Part shown: positions 13,530-23,420 of the stretch, one piece after another
Position numbering within the stretch: position 1 is the stretch's first letter
How the letters are laid out: each line of letters opens with the position of its first letter
Notes under the pieces: model-generated
What the model was told of the DNA's origin: nothing
Database searches by the model: none
Seen by the model: the letters and a program-made list of their open reading frames with translations, nothing else
Program-made: the position numbers and the translations under genes
Assembly: GCA_037976565.1 (NCBI GenBank)
Contig: CP137685.1
Location: forward strand, 16,341,659-16,405,658
DNA: 64,000 nt
From: Mesocentrotus franciscanus
Lineage: Eukaryota > Echinodermata > Echinoidea > Camarodonta > Strongylocentrotidae
Direction of reading: 5' to 3'

Positions 13530-14990
13530 TCCCTCCTCCTCCCCCTCCAGTGTACTACCCCCTTCCCCTTCTTCCCCCATACTGTCTACTTCTCCCATTC
13601 CCCTCCCCCTTCAGAGTACTACCCCACCCCCTTCCTTCCCCCATACTGTCTACTAGCTTCTCCCATTCCCCTTCCCCTTCCTCCCCTACACTGTCTACTC
13701 CTCCCATTCCCCTCCCCCTCCAGTGTACTACCCCTTCCCGTCTTCCCCATACTGTCTACTTCTCCCATTCCCTCCCCTTCCTCCCCATACTGTCTACTTC
13801 TCCCACTCCCTTAGCTCCCCTCCAGTGTACTACCCCTTCCTCCCCATACTGTCTACTTCTCCCATTCCCTAGCTCCCCTCCAGTGTACGACCCCTTCCCC
13901 TTCCTCCCCATACTGTCTACCCCTCCTATTCCCCTCCTCCTTCCTCCCCATACTGTCTACCCCTCCGATTCCCTCCCCTCCAGTGTACTACCCCTTCCCT
14001 TCCTACCCCAAATTGTCTACTCCTCCCATTCCCCTCCCTCTCCAGTGTACTACCCCTTCCCCTTCCTCCCCATACTGTCTACTCCTCCCATTCCCTCCCT
14101 CTCCAGTGTACTACCCCTTCCCTTCCTACCCCAAATTGTCTACTTCTCCCATTCCCCTCCCTCTCCAGTGTACTACCCCTTCCCTTCCTCCCCATACTGT
14201 CTACCCCTCCCATTCCCTCCTCCTTCCTCCCCATACTGTCTACCCCTCCGATTCCCCTCCTCCAGTGTACTACCCCCTTCCCCTTCCTACCCCAAATTGT
14301 CTACTCCTCCCATTCCCCTCCCTCTCCAGTGTACTACCCCTTCCCCTTCCTCCCCATACTGTCTACTCCTCCCTTCCCCTCCCTCTCCAGTGTACTACCC
14401 CTTCCCTTCCTACCCCCACACTGTCTACTCCTCCGTTCCCCTCCCTCTCCAGTGTACTACCCCTTCCCTTCCTACCCCACACTGTCTACTCCTCCCATTC
14501 CCTCCCTCTCCAGTGTACTACCCCTTCCCTTCCTACCCCAAATTGTCTACTTCTCCCATTCCCTCCCTCTCCAGTGTACTACCCCTTCCCTTCCTACCCC
14601 AAATTGTCTACTCCTCCCATTCCCTCCCTCTCCAGTGTACTACCCCTTCCCCTTCCTCCCCATACTGTCTACTCCTCCCATTCCCCTCCCCTTTCAGTGT
14701 ACTACCCCTTCCCCTTCCTACCCCACACTGTCTACTCCTCCCGTTCCCTCCCTCTCCAGTGTACTACCCCTTCCCTTCCTACCCCACACTGTCTACTCCT
14801 CCCATTCCCTCCCTCTCCAGTGTACTACCCCTTCCCTTCCTACCCCAAATTGTCTACTTCTCCCATTCCCTCCCTCTCCAGTGTACTACCCCTTCCCCTT
14901 CCTACCCCAAATTGTCTACTCCTCCCATTCCCCTCCTTCTCCAGTGTACTACCCCCTTCCTCTTCCTCTCCCACAATCCATCCAGGGAAT
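13530..14990. repeat. ~61-bp pyrimidine-rich minisatellite array (~24 units)
   Basis: Units contain CCAGTGTACTACCCCTTCC, then a TACCCC(A/C)A or CCCCATACTGTCTACT segment, then CTCCCATTCCCTCCCTCT. Two successive unit starts at 14571 and 14632 give a 61-bp period, with neighbouring units varying by a few bases. Leftmost units are more degenerate. The plus strand is almost pure C/T, so the KAT6 transcript, made from the other direction, is G/A-rich here. The array lies in the KAT6 intron, about 80 bp beyond the donor of exon 15071-15198. Long open frames (up to 533 codons) cross it in more than one frame because the units contain few stop codons; they are not regarded as genes. Confidence 0.9.
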
Positions 14991-15070
14991 TCCCACCCAG
15001 TCACATGCTCTAAAGCCCCTCACGGTGAGAGTCTGGGAGATACAGAGATAGAAAGAATGTGGGGACTTAC

Positions 15071-15198
15071 GCCCTCTGGAGGTGATTTTGGCGGCATAAT
15101 TACCAACATGGCCTGCTCCTGGGCTACACGGAACAGTTCCATATCTTTATCCGTCACACCGCTGGGTAACTTTGGCTTCTGTGCTGCAACCGGTGAAT
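15071..15198 (-). CDS. KAT6A/KAT6B: KAT6-like exon: segment just upstream of the MYST domain
   Basis: The 128-bp exon is bounded on the minus strand by TTCTCTCTTACAG|AT and GGC|GTAAGT. It begins with two bases that complete an Asp codon split with exon 35743-37034, and it ends in phase 0. It encodes 42 further codons with the core KLPSGVTDKDMELFRVAQEQ. KAT6 proteins have a related [E/D]-x-D-[VL]-x-LF-x-x-x-QE-x-A helix just before the conserved 'PSVIEFGKYEI' entry to the MYST domain. The next exon should carry that entry, but I could not find it between 1 and 15,070. It may lie to the left of the window or in sequence I cannot recognise. The donor is followed within about 80 bp by the minisatellite array. 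Confidence 0.85.
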
Positions 15199-15613
15199 CT
15201 GTAAGAGAGAACAAAAATCGGGGGTGAATTTCAGGGTGTTCATTGATCAATTCACATGTGGTTGTTGATGACTGTAGGAGCTAAATTTAGTTTTGAATGG
15301 CTAGCAACATAAAAATGAATACTTAATTGCCACAAAACAAGACCACCAGAAGAATAGAATAGAACAAACAATTTCATTATCTTTATTGTTTTTACTATTA
15401 AAGAGAAGGTTGAGTTCTGGGAAGAGGTGAAAAATAATTTGTGAGCGTTATCATTGTTATTATGCAAGTGTGGAAGCACATCAGATAAAAAATGTTCCCT
15501 GAAAAGCATGGCTCTTCAAATGCCTTAATATTCTAAATATGGCATGTAAACAGCATAAAAATCGGGACAGATTTTTATGCCACATGTTCATGTAGTCCCA
15601 TATACATATTTAT

Positions 15614-15800
15614 GTGTAAGTGCTTGTAACTTTACCAAGACTGGGCCAAATTTCTTATCATTTTGATGATTCCAGAACCTTGCAGTACACACCAATACTT
15701 ATATGCTAGATGATCAACCTTTTCTGATCGATTCCACACCGTTTCTTTCACAATGCAATCGCATGACCAGAACTCAACTTTATCTTTAAGTTGGAAATTA
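15614..15800 (-). repeat. Dispersed repeat, inverted copy of 60,995-61,165
   Basis: The reverse complement matches plus-strand 60,995-61,165. Shared blocks include CTGGTCATGCGATTGCATTG, GTGAAAGAAACG, GGTTGATCATCTAGCATA, CTGGAATCATCAAAATGATA and TTGGCCCAGTCTTGGTAAAG. The open frame through it (15632-15868, minus) has no domain, and the 61-kb copy is interrupted in that frame. Probably a transposon fragment. Confidence 0.7.
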
Positions 15801-16044
15801 GGTTCTAGAAAAGCAAGTTGGAAAGGGCATGCGCATGTTTCAAAGATGAGTTTATAGTAGGAAACCAAAATAGCACATTGTGATAAGCATTTTTATTATT
15901 GTGATGGTTAGAAAGGGTTCATTTTATGTGCTTTTTCAGATATTATTTAAATGATTTTGTGTGTTTTTTCCTCAATTTTATGGTAGTTGTAACTTTTGCA
16001 TAATATCCAGTAATGAATGCCTGTTAGGTGAGAAGCTGGAACAG

Positions 16045-16197
16045 TTTGAAAAGAATGCAGTTAAGAGGCTAAATAAAGAAGAAAAACTGCAAAGATTCAT
16101 AACTTTCTCATCTTTTGTCCAATTTCATTCACACTTTCGCCAGTCTATATCTCGGATTTTCTGCTTTCCTCTGGAGTAGTTTGGATTTCCCTTTAAT
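16045..16197 (+). repeat. Dispersed repeat fragment (GGATTTCCCTTTAA end), member 2
   Basis: Contains AGATTCATAACTTTCTCAT, TTTTGTCCAATTTCATTCAC and a terminal GGATTTCCCTTTAA, matching the last 150 bp of the 59,040-59,386 element. Only the right end of the family is present. Confidence 0.55.
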
Positions 16198-18143
16198 ACA
16201 GGGGCCAGCTAGACAATGGGTTAATTAGATTAGACCTCAATAAGAGTCAACTTAAATGCTTGAATTATTCAGTACAAGGGAGTACAAGTTTATAGTACAA
16301 AATCATAGCGTGATCATATCTCCTACTTAAATATGTGCTGATGATATGAATACACAAACTCTCAGAAATCACTTGATCACGCACAATTATGACAAAGGAA
16401 TTTACAAAACCTAAAGCAGAGATTCCATGAGTTATTGACCAAGGTGAAAGGCATCGGGCGACATAATGATACAACTTAATCATATTCAATTTCAGGAGCA
16501 ACCAAAACGAGTGCGAGAGACTGGAAGCAAAGCCCCTGATGTCTTTCAACCGACGAATTTGCAAGGAGCGAGTGAATGGGGAGAAAGGAGGGAGTCTAAA
16601 GGAACAGTTTCCTATGGCAACGGCTGAGTCAACAGAAGGCATTCAAAGAAGCAACTCTTGATTTGATAAGGGCATGGCGGGAAGATTCACTGACATTTAC
16701 TGATTCAACAAAGAAAAGAAGATGGAGTGGACAAGTGAGATTAAAGGTAATTTTGCATTCTGGTGATGACTGATTTTAGTGAATTTGAAGAGAAACTGCC
16801 TAAAAGATATGAAACGTTACGGTATTCAAGCATCTTCAAATATTGTGGGGTTGTTATTCAGACATGAAGAAGTGAAAGCAAAAACAAGAAATAAGGGTGA
16901 TAGGCATACACACTGACAGGTACAAACACAGATATTCACATATGGGACTGCAGACTGTATCACTGTCCCATCAAACCTGATGATTTTTCATTTCTTTCTT
17001 TCTTTCTTTCTCTTTTAATTTGTTTAATTTTTAATTTTTGCTTATCTTACCCACTTCCCACCTTTCTTTGAAAAATCATTCTGGCAACTACAACGCATGT
17101 GCACCATATAAAAGTTAAGTGAACATATTGGTTTCTGTGACATATTTTCATAATATTTCCAGATCTCACGATTATACCTTAGACCTTAAAGACTCTAACA
17201 ACCATTTGAGGTGTATCGATTCCTATACCATGCTCAACTATTAATGTCGGCAACTAAACACTTGGCTCGCTCAAAATGGTTGAAGTTTGATCTAGAAAAG
17301 AAGAGTACTCGGTCATATCACAGAAAAATTGCGGACTGATTGCTGTGAACTGTACAGAATTGGGCATTAGCATTCCCAAATTGTCCACATGCACTTCTAA
17401 AAAGCAGTGCATTTACTGTTTTCCCGCCCCCTTATAACAGCTTTTTGGATGGCATGCATGTAATCATATGAAGTGAGCTAGAAGCATTCATAAATATATA
17501 CTATTGTCTAGTTAGAGCCAGAAGGGCATTAACTCTATGTACAAATAGAAATAAATTGTCTTCTGCAGGCCAGAAGGGGGTTAAATCATAACTGTATTAA
17601 TTACAGAATTTATATAAAGCCCTTTTGCCTCTCAACGGATGGTATCACGAGATTATCTGATTTTTTACTAAAGCCATTAGGCAAAACCAAGCAATTTAAT
17701 AGGGTGGATTACCAATTTAACAGCGCCCCCACCGGGCCCCACCGCGTCACGACAGGCCTATTTTTTAGCTTGAAGATCGATATCTTTCAACCAGTGCAGC
17801 TAGTGCAGCATCGATCAAAAATGACCAACTACATGTAAATTCATTGAATGTGATTGATTGTTCTGATATCAGCACACACTTTTATTTTGAATTTGGATGC
17901 CAAAACCCACCCATCAATTCATTCTGACTAAAGATTTGGCATGATTGATCAATACAAAAAGTGACCAAAATGACCATATTATTGTTGTTGGTGATGGGGG
18001 TCAATTTGACCGCATTTTACTAGCATCAGGGCACATTTTTACTTAGAATAGGCCCATCAAATCTCTTTAATAATGATTGGAAAAGTTACCCCTGACCAAA
18101 ATTTTACACCAGATAAGCTATACATATATATATATATATATAT
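16198..18143. other. Intronic sequence, no feature recognised apart from microsatellite
   Basis: No exon or named repeat recognised. A 125-codon minus-strand open frame (16265-16642) has no domain or supporting splice context. A TTTC tetranucleotide run lies near 16,990. The (TA)n at about 18,121-18,143 directly abuts the Penelope-like element and may be its target site or a terminal microsatellite. Confidence 0.5.
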
Positions 18144-18498
18144 AGACGTGAAGAAAAGAATGGTCTAGGAACGTGAGACGTAGCTGTACTTTACAATTTT
18201 ATTACGAGCTTTCGGCTTGTGAGGCCTTCTTCAGGTTCTGAAGTGCAAACACATACAGAAACAAATACATTGTATGAACAGATAGATATACATGGCATAA
18301 AAACTTAATATCACTCAATCATAATAGTCAAGCATCATGAACATAGCAAAAATTAGTACGAGAAATACTTGAATAAACTTAGAAATAATTATGCAATTTC
18401 AAAGTGTTTTACCTTGCTTGTGTGTTGGGCTGTCGTGTGTGTTTATTCAGTTGATGTGATGTATGTGTGCGAGTAATAGGGAAGTGCGGTCAAGTGTG
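18144..18498 (-). repeat. PLE inverted arm, left (3' UTR of the element)
   Basis: The plus strand reads from AGACGTGAAGAAAAGAATGG to GGGAAGTGCGGTCAAGTGTG, which is the reverse complement of 20437-20791. On the coding strand it contains CTGAAGA, a short GGC/GCC stem and GAAA (18210-18234), resembling the core of the hammerhead ribozymes reported in this class of elements. I could not fold a convincing stem I, so ribozyme activity is only a possibility. Confidence 0.85.
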
Positions 18499-18677
18499 GA
18501 TTACTGACCTGTGACACGGATGTTACTGATCTATGACACCGCCGGTGTCATGACCTGTGTCTAGGGAGGGGAGAGGGAGGGGGATAGAAGGCTTCATTCA
18601 AATGCATTGGAGTGTGCGCAGTCCGATTGGCCCTACATTGTATAACAAATGCAAGGATAAAACGTGAGAATCAAAGA

Positions 18678-20436
18678 CTAACAATAAAATAAAATAAAAT
18701 AAATTAAAGATAAAATTAAGATCGAATACACTGCGTTGAGTGTTGAATGTGAACAAAAGTGCATCTGATATGTCGGTGTGTTAATTGTCTTATTGATCAG
18801 CATTGATCCCATCTGGGTGTAGGGTTTTAAGTTTTGATATCCAAAAGATTCTCTGTGGAGGATTGTGTGGCGTGATTTGTTGTGGATTAATTCGATTCCG
18901 GTGATTTGAACATTATCTAGTGAGTGGGATGGAAGGTTGAAGTGTACTGTGTATGGTAGTATTTTGTGTTGTGTTGCCGAGTGGAAGTTCTTTATTTCGG
19001 ATCGTGTGTTGTTGAAGCGTGTGTATAGTGTAGTTTCTGTTTTGCCAACATATTGTTTGTTGCATTGAGTGCAGGTGATGAGATATATCACCCAACTGGA
19101 TTTGCATGTGATGTGTGAGGTTATGGGGTATTCTTGGTTAGTTACTGTGCTTCTGAAATTGGAAGTGTTTGTTATGTGTTTGTGGATTATGCATCTTTGA
19201 GATGGGCATTTGGAAAATCCATTGGGCATGGGGTCCGTGTTCGTTTTCGTTTTGAGGGGAAATGGGTGTCCCGCTTTTACGAGTAGGTCCGTAGTGTGCG
19301 CCCTCGTCTGTACGAAGTTGTTGGCTGTTTAAGAAAGACGGCTTTAGTTGTATTTCCTTGTTGTAGGAGGGGAAGTGTTTTTCATTATGCCTGGGATCTT
19401 GGCAGTGGCGGGGAGAAGGGTACCGTACAGAAGACGGTGTCCTTGTGTTTTTCAGAGCGTGGTTTGTATTCAAGTAGTTCCTCTCTGGGCTTTTCTTTAG
19501 CTCTTTGTATTTGTTGTCTAACTATGTCTGGTCGGTAATTTCGGTCTTCAAAGTTCTGTTGTAGCTGTGTGAGGTGGTGATCTTCACGATCAGGTTTTGA
19601 GCAGATTCTTCGAATTCGTAGTGCTTGGCTGTATGGTATGCTTTTGAGGGAGTGGCTAGGGTGGCAGGAGGATGGCAGGAGGTATGTGTGTGAGTCCGTA
19701 GGTTTGGTATATAGTTCTGTCTCTATTTGGTTATTGGATAGTTGGAGTGAAACGTCGAGAAAGTGAGTCCTGTCATTAGATGATTCGAATGTGAATTTGA
19801 TAGTTGGGTGTATATTGTTCATTTTTTCTTGCAGTTTGGATAATGTTCTGGGTGAGCCTGTCCAAAGAAAAAGATGTCGTCTATGTACCGTTTCCATGAG
19901 TTTGCCAGGGTGGGTGGTTGTGTTGTGTTGAGTATTTGTTTCTCTAGGCGGCCCATGAATATATTTGCGTAGGTGGGGGCAACCGGTGTACCCATTGCTG
20001 TTCCCTCAATTTGCAAATAATGTTTTCCATTGAACTGAAAATTATTCAGTTTAAGGATGAGTTCAAGTAATCGTATTAATTGATCTGTAGGTGGGTTCTG
20101 TTCCTTTCTAGTATTGAGGGCTTCCCGACAGGCTTCAATGCCTTCTCCGTGTGGTATATTTGTGTACAGAGAAGACACGTCTGCTGTTGCCAGTATGGTT
20201 CTAGGGGAGAGGGGGTAAGAGTCTTTGTTTATTGCTTGGATGTGGTTTAGAAAGTGTGTTGTGTCTTTTATGTGGGAGGGCAATTTTTCGGTGAGGGCGT
20301 AGGTAGAAGTCCAGGTATTTGGAGATCTGTACTGTGGGACACGAGCAGCCTGAAACAATTGGTCGGCCTGGATTGTTTGGTTTGTGGATTTTGGGGAGAA
20401 AGTAGAGGTTGGGGCAGACAATAGTCTTGGGTATCA
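18678..20436 (-). pseudogene. Broken RT + GIY-YIG polyprotein of the Penelope-like element
   Basis: Homologous segments lie in successive frames: about 20436-20290, 20290-19860, 19897-19440, 19473-19220 and 19229-18750. RT landmarks in order are [10 protein letters not shown] and GRPIVSG, the block-A Asp in [31 protein letters not shown], and the catalytic YIDD at 19876-19887. Downstream comes a CPSQRC zinc-knuckle-like motif, then GIY-YIG residues in VIYLITCTQCNKQYVGKT (19038-19094), an Arg helix and HFNLPSHSL. The family would use these to copy its RNA onto nicked DNA. At least four frame changes are needed to read through, and the start is missing, so this copy is inactive unless the shifts are assembly errors. 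Confidence 0.88.
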
Positions 20437-20791
20437 CACTTGACCGCACTTCCCTATTACTCGCACACATACATCACATCAACTGAATAAACACACACGA
20501 CAGCCCAACACACAAGCAAGGTAAAACACTTTGAAATTGCATAATTATTTCTAAGTTTATTCCGAAGTATTTCTCGTACTAATTTTTGCTATGTTCATGA
20601 TGCTTGACTATTATGATTGAGTGATATTAAGTTTTTATGCCATGTATATCTATCTGTTCATACAATGTATTTGTTTCTGTATGTGTTTGCACTTCAGAAC
20701 CTGAAGAAGGCCTCACAAGCCGAAAGCTCGTAATAAAATTGTAAAGTACAGCTACGTCTCACGTTCCTAGACCATTCTTTTCTTCACGTCT
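20437..20791 (+). repeat. PLE inverted arm, right
   Basis: Inverted near-identical partner of 18144-18498. It begins directly against the truncated RT coding sequence. The CTGAAGA...GCCGAAA core lies at 20701-20725. The flank just outside (ACATATTCTGG) has no clear target duplication with the TA-rich left flank. Confidence 0.88.
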
Positions 20792-21889
20792 ACATATTCT
20801 GGAACACCCGTTGTCATGTCAGAGTTGAGAATTCTCGCACTTTTATATATATATATATATATGTCCCCAATCAAAAATTTGGATTAAATTCCCATATCTC
20901 CTTAGGGTATAGCAATGCCACAGGTGATATTTTTTGTCGACTTTTGCCCATGATGCATCACATGTTATCGACTACACAATGGTGTCACTAGATGGCGCTG
21001 TTGATTATGAATCGACCTTATCACTTTCTCTTTAACTTTTTAATGTGATTTTTTCAGACATTCAACAAATTTTACATCTAGTCCAAATATCTTTTTGCAA
21101 TTATTGCAGGTTAGGAAAAAATGAAAGCGAAATTTCAGTTTTTTTCGTTAAATCTATAATTCTACAAATGAGCAGTTTGGTAAACAAGGATTCTTTGAAT
21201 TTAAAAAAAAAAAGTTTCACTCAGAAGTACTTAAAATGAATTATAAACGATCAATAAAATCACCCCCTCCAGCGTGGTCCCCATTAGCGTGAAATTACGC
21301 AAGTAAAATACGCAAGCAGCTCACCCGATCCTACGGTACTTGGAGAGCCTAAGAGCGGATGATGCGATCTTCACCCTCAAGCTTCTTGAAAGGGTTAACG
21401 CAAACAGACCTACTTGACTAATATTCCCATATGAATCGCAAATGTCTTGACATTTGAGAGTGCTATCTGACCTTGTCTTGACATTCAGGGTGACGAGTTG
21501 GAGTAGCACATTCAGAAGACCCATTTATTTGACTGATTGTCATTTTTCATGCCTTGAAATGAATTCATACATCGTTTTGAAATCACTTCCTGATCTTATT
21601 GCATTTTTTCTAGTATTCTGTTTCTCTCTTTCTTTCTCAAATCCTTCCTTTTCCTCTCTTTCCATTGTCTACTGTACCGTTTTATTTCATAACATTTTCT
21701 TTACCTGTATCTTGCTTTCCTCTTTCCTGTTGCATCCTTCATCATTATTTCACTCTGCATCTATCTTACCCTTTCTTCTATGCCTTCCTTATAGTTAACT
21801 TCCGTTCCTCATCTCCTGGTTGTACATGGTTTCATTTTTCTGTGTTACGGTTTCTTGGTATCTACATTTACATGTAGGTCTGTCTTACT

Positions 21890-21938
<49 letters not shown>

Positions 21939-22909
21939 TATATATATATTCTCTTCCAACAGTTTATTGTTTTCAAATTTCCATCTCTCCCTCCTTCAAG
22001 CAGGTTGGGACAAATCCATTTTGCTGTCAAAACAATAAAGCCAAATGTGAGATGCAGAGAAGTACAAACAAGGTTATGGGGCATTACCAATCTCCTAATT
22101 GCAATAACATGGAATCAGGGAACACCTTCATCACATTCTCATTCCAATATCATAACATTTGTATTCAAATAAGTGAACGGAAAACATCACTGACAATTTC
22201 AGCTAATCAAATTTCCATAATTTCATGAAAGTGTTGATCCAGAAATGTCACGTAAAAGGTAAAGACCATGCGAGACATTGATGCACTTGTGACATACCTC
22301 TTAATCTAATCAATACCCATCCCACTGAGACCATCCCTTATCTATATTTATCTCTACTTCATTACAACAACCTCTTTGAGTGCCTGTAAGGCCATCATAC
22401 AGGTACATGTATGTCACAATTGAGCAGAACTTGAAGGTTATGACAGAACAATTACTACACATCAATTGCTACAAACCAGAATGGTATTCAATAACCTTTT
22501 TTTTCTTCCCCATTTCGTTGGAGGGGAAGGTTATTGCTGGTCTTCGCCCCCTCTCTCTCTCTATCTCCTGTTCTATTCGCTTCTCTTTGGCTTCTCTTTT
22601 ACAACTAACAGTCACATTCTCAAAAACACCATTCATGAAAGACATTGTCGATATTATACATTTCAATTCTCAATTATGCTATTTGCATGCTTTTTTCACA
22701 AGCTCATTTCTAGTGATATAATACAAGCCTCCATAATGATCAATATGCCTGCAAACATCCCCTGCTGCTATGTCGGGCCAAGCTCTGCATGCATATGCAG
22801 TGAAAATGAAACAATAATCCACAACATACATGTACATAAACATAGCTCCAGCCTTGACTCTTAATATACACATTTTCCCCCTTCCAACCAAAAATGGCGG
22901 TCTTACCCC
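20792..22909. other. Intronic sequence with (TA)n and (CT)n(TA)n microsatellites
   Basis: TA run at about 20,844-20,862. A CT run followed by TA at about 21,890-21,945. The rest is A/T- and C/T-rich, with short open frames lacking domains. No exon recognised. Confidence 0.5.
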
Positions 22910-23142
22910 CTGTCCATACACAACATTTTCCGTGATTAGGCGCGATTAGTTAAACCGTTTCGCGATAGTTATACCGTTTCGCGATAGTTATATGATGAAA
23001 TTGTGTGTGTGGACGCTTACTAACGATACGTCGATAACGAAACGTCATAACGAAACGCAGGTTTGGGCATTGTTTCGAACTAGAACTCAATAACTAATCA
23101 CGCCTAATCACGCTTAATCACAGAAATTTTGTGTGTGGACGG
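22910..23142. mobile_element. Foldback MITE with CTGTCCA(T/C)ACACAA ends
   Basis: The left end (CTGTCCATACACAACATTTT, then CGTGATTAGGCGCGATTAGTTA) is inverted at the right end, where TAACTAATCACGCCTAATCA is followed by CAGAAATTTTGTGTGTGGAC. The arms of about 45 bp are imperfect. A direct 20-bp repeat (ACCGTTTCGCGATAGTTATA) sits just inside the left arm. A related but different segment, TTATACGA(T/C)-rich with two GTGTGTGGACAC motifs, follows to about 23,417, so this may be a nest of related elements. No target duplication is evident. Confidence 0.65.
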
Positions 23143-23420
23143 AACTAGTCTAACTGGGCGGGGCTTAACGTCGGATCGCGCGCGAAAGGAGACCTGACCT
23201 CTCATTTCCGCTTCCATTTCATGACCGCAGTAGCAAACTGCACACCTATACGACATTTCCCTGTAGAGTTTTGGGATTACTTTATACTTTATACAATGAT
23301 TCTTTATACGACGTTTCTTGTGTGTGGACACCCTGGACTTTATACGATGATTCTTTATACGACGTATCGTTATAGAGTTTCGGGATAAATTGTTTTGTGT
23401 GTGGACACGCTGTTACATGT
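23143..23420. repeat. Tandem TTATACGA/GTGTGTGGACAC segment
   Basis: Two imperfect copies of a unit containing TTTATACAATGATTCTTTATACGACG-like sequence end in TTGTGTGTGGACAC at about 23,329 and 23,410. GTGTGTGGAC recurs four times between 22,980 and 23,410. Similar TATAAAGAA/TATACGAT words appear at 41,220-41,500. Probably decayed transposon ends. Confidence 0.45.

Larger units (their letters stand above)
18144..20791 (-). mobile_element. Penelope-like retroelement with inverted terminal arms
   Basis: The 2.65-kb element is coded on the minus strand and has reverse transcriptase followed by a GIY-YIG endonuclease, the signature of Penelope-like elements. Its ends are near-identical inverted repeats of about 355 bp (18144-18498 and 20437-20791); the only difference noticed is a 2-base indel near the middle. 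In element orientation, the left-hand (lower-coordinate) arm is the natural 3' UTR. The other arm is the same 3' UTR inverted and joined exactly where the RT coding region is cut off. Penelope-like elements are known to carry direct or inverted pseudo-LTRs, so the structure fits. The N-terminal part of the RT is missing, and the frame is broken several times. Confidence 0.9.

Noticed and set aside
13412..15227. Long Pro/Ser/Leu-rich open frames (up to 533 codons) on the plus strand
   Set aside because: They follow a 61-bp pyrimidine-rich tandem repeat that stays open in more than one frame because it contains few stop codons. No codon bias or family resemblance; the same peptide words appear shifted between frames.
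16265..16642. 125-codon minus-strand open frame in the large intron
   Set aside because: No domain, no matching splice context in the KAT6 phase, and sequence resembling nothing I know; too weak to report as a gene.
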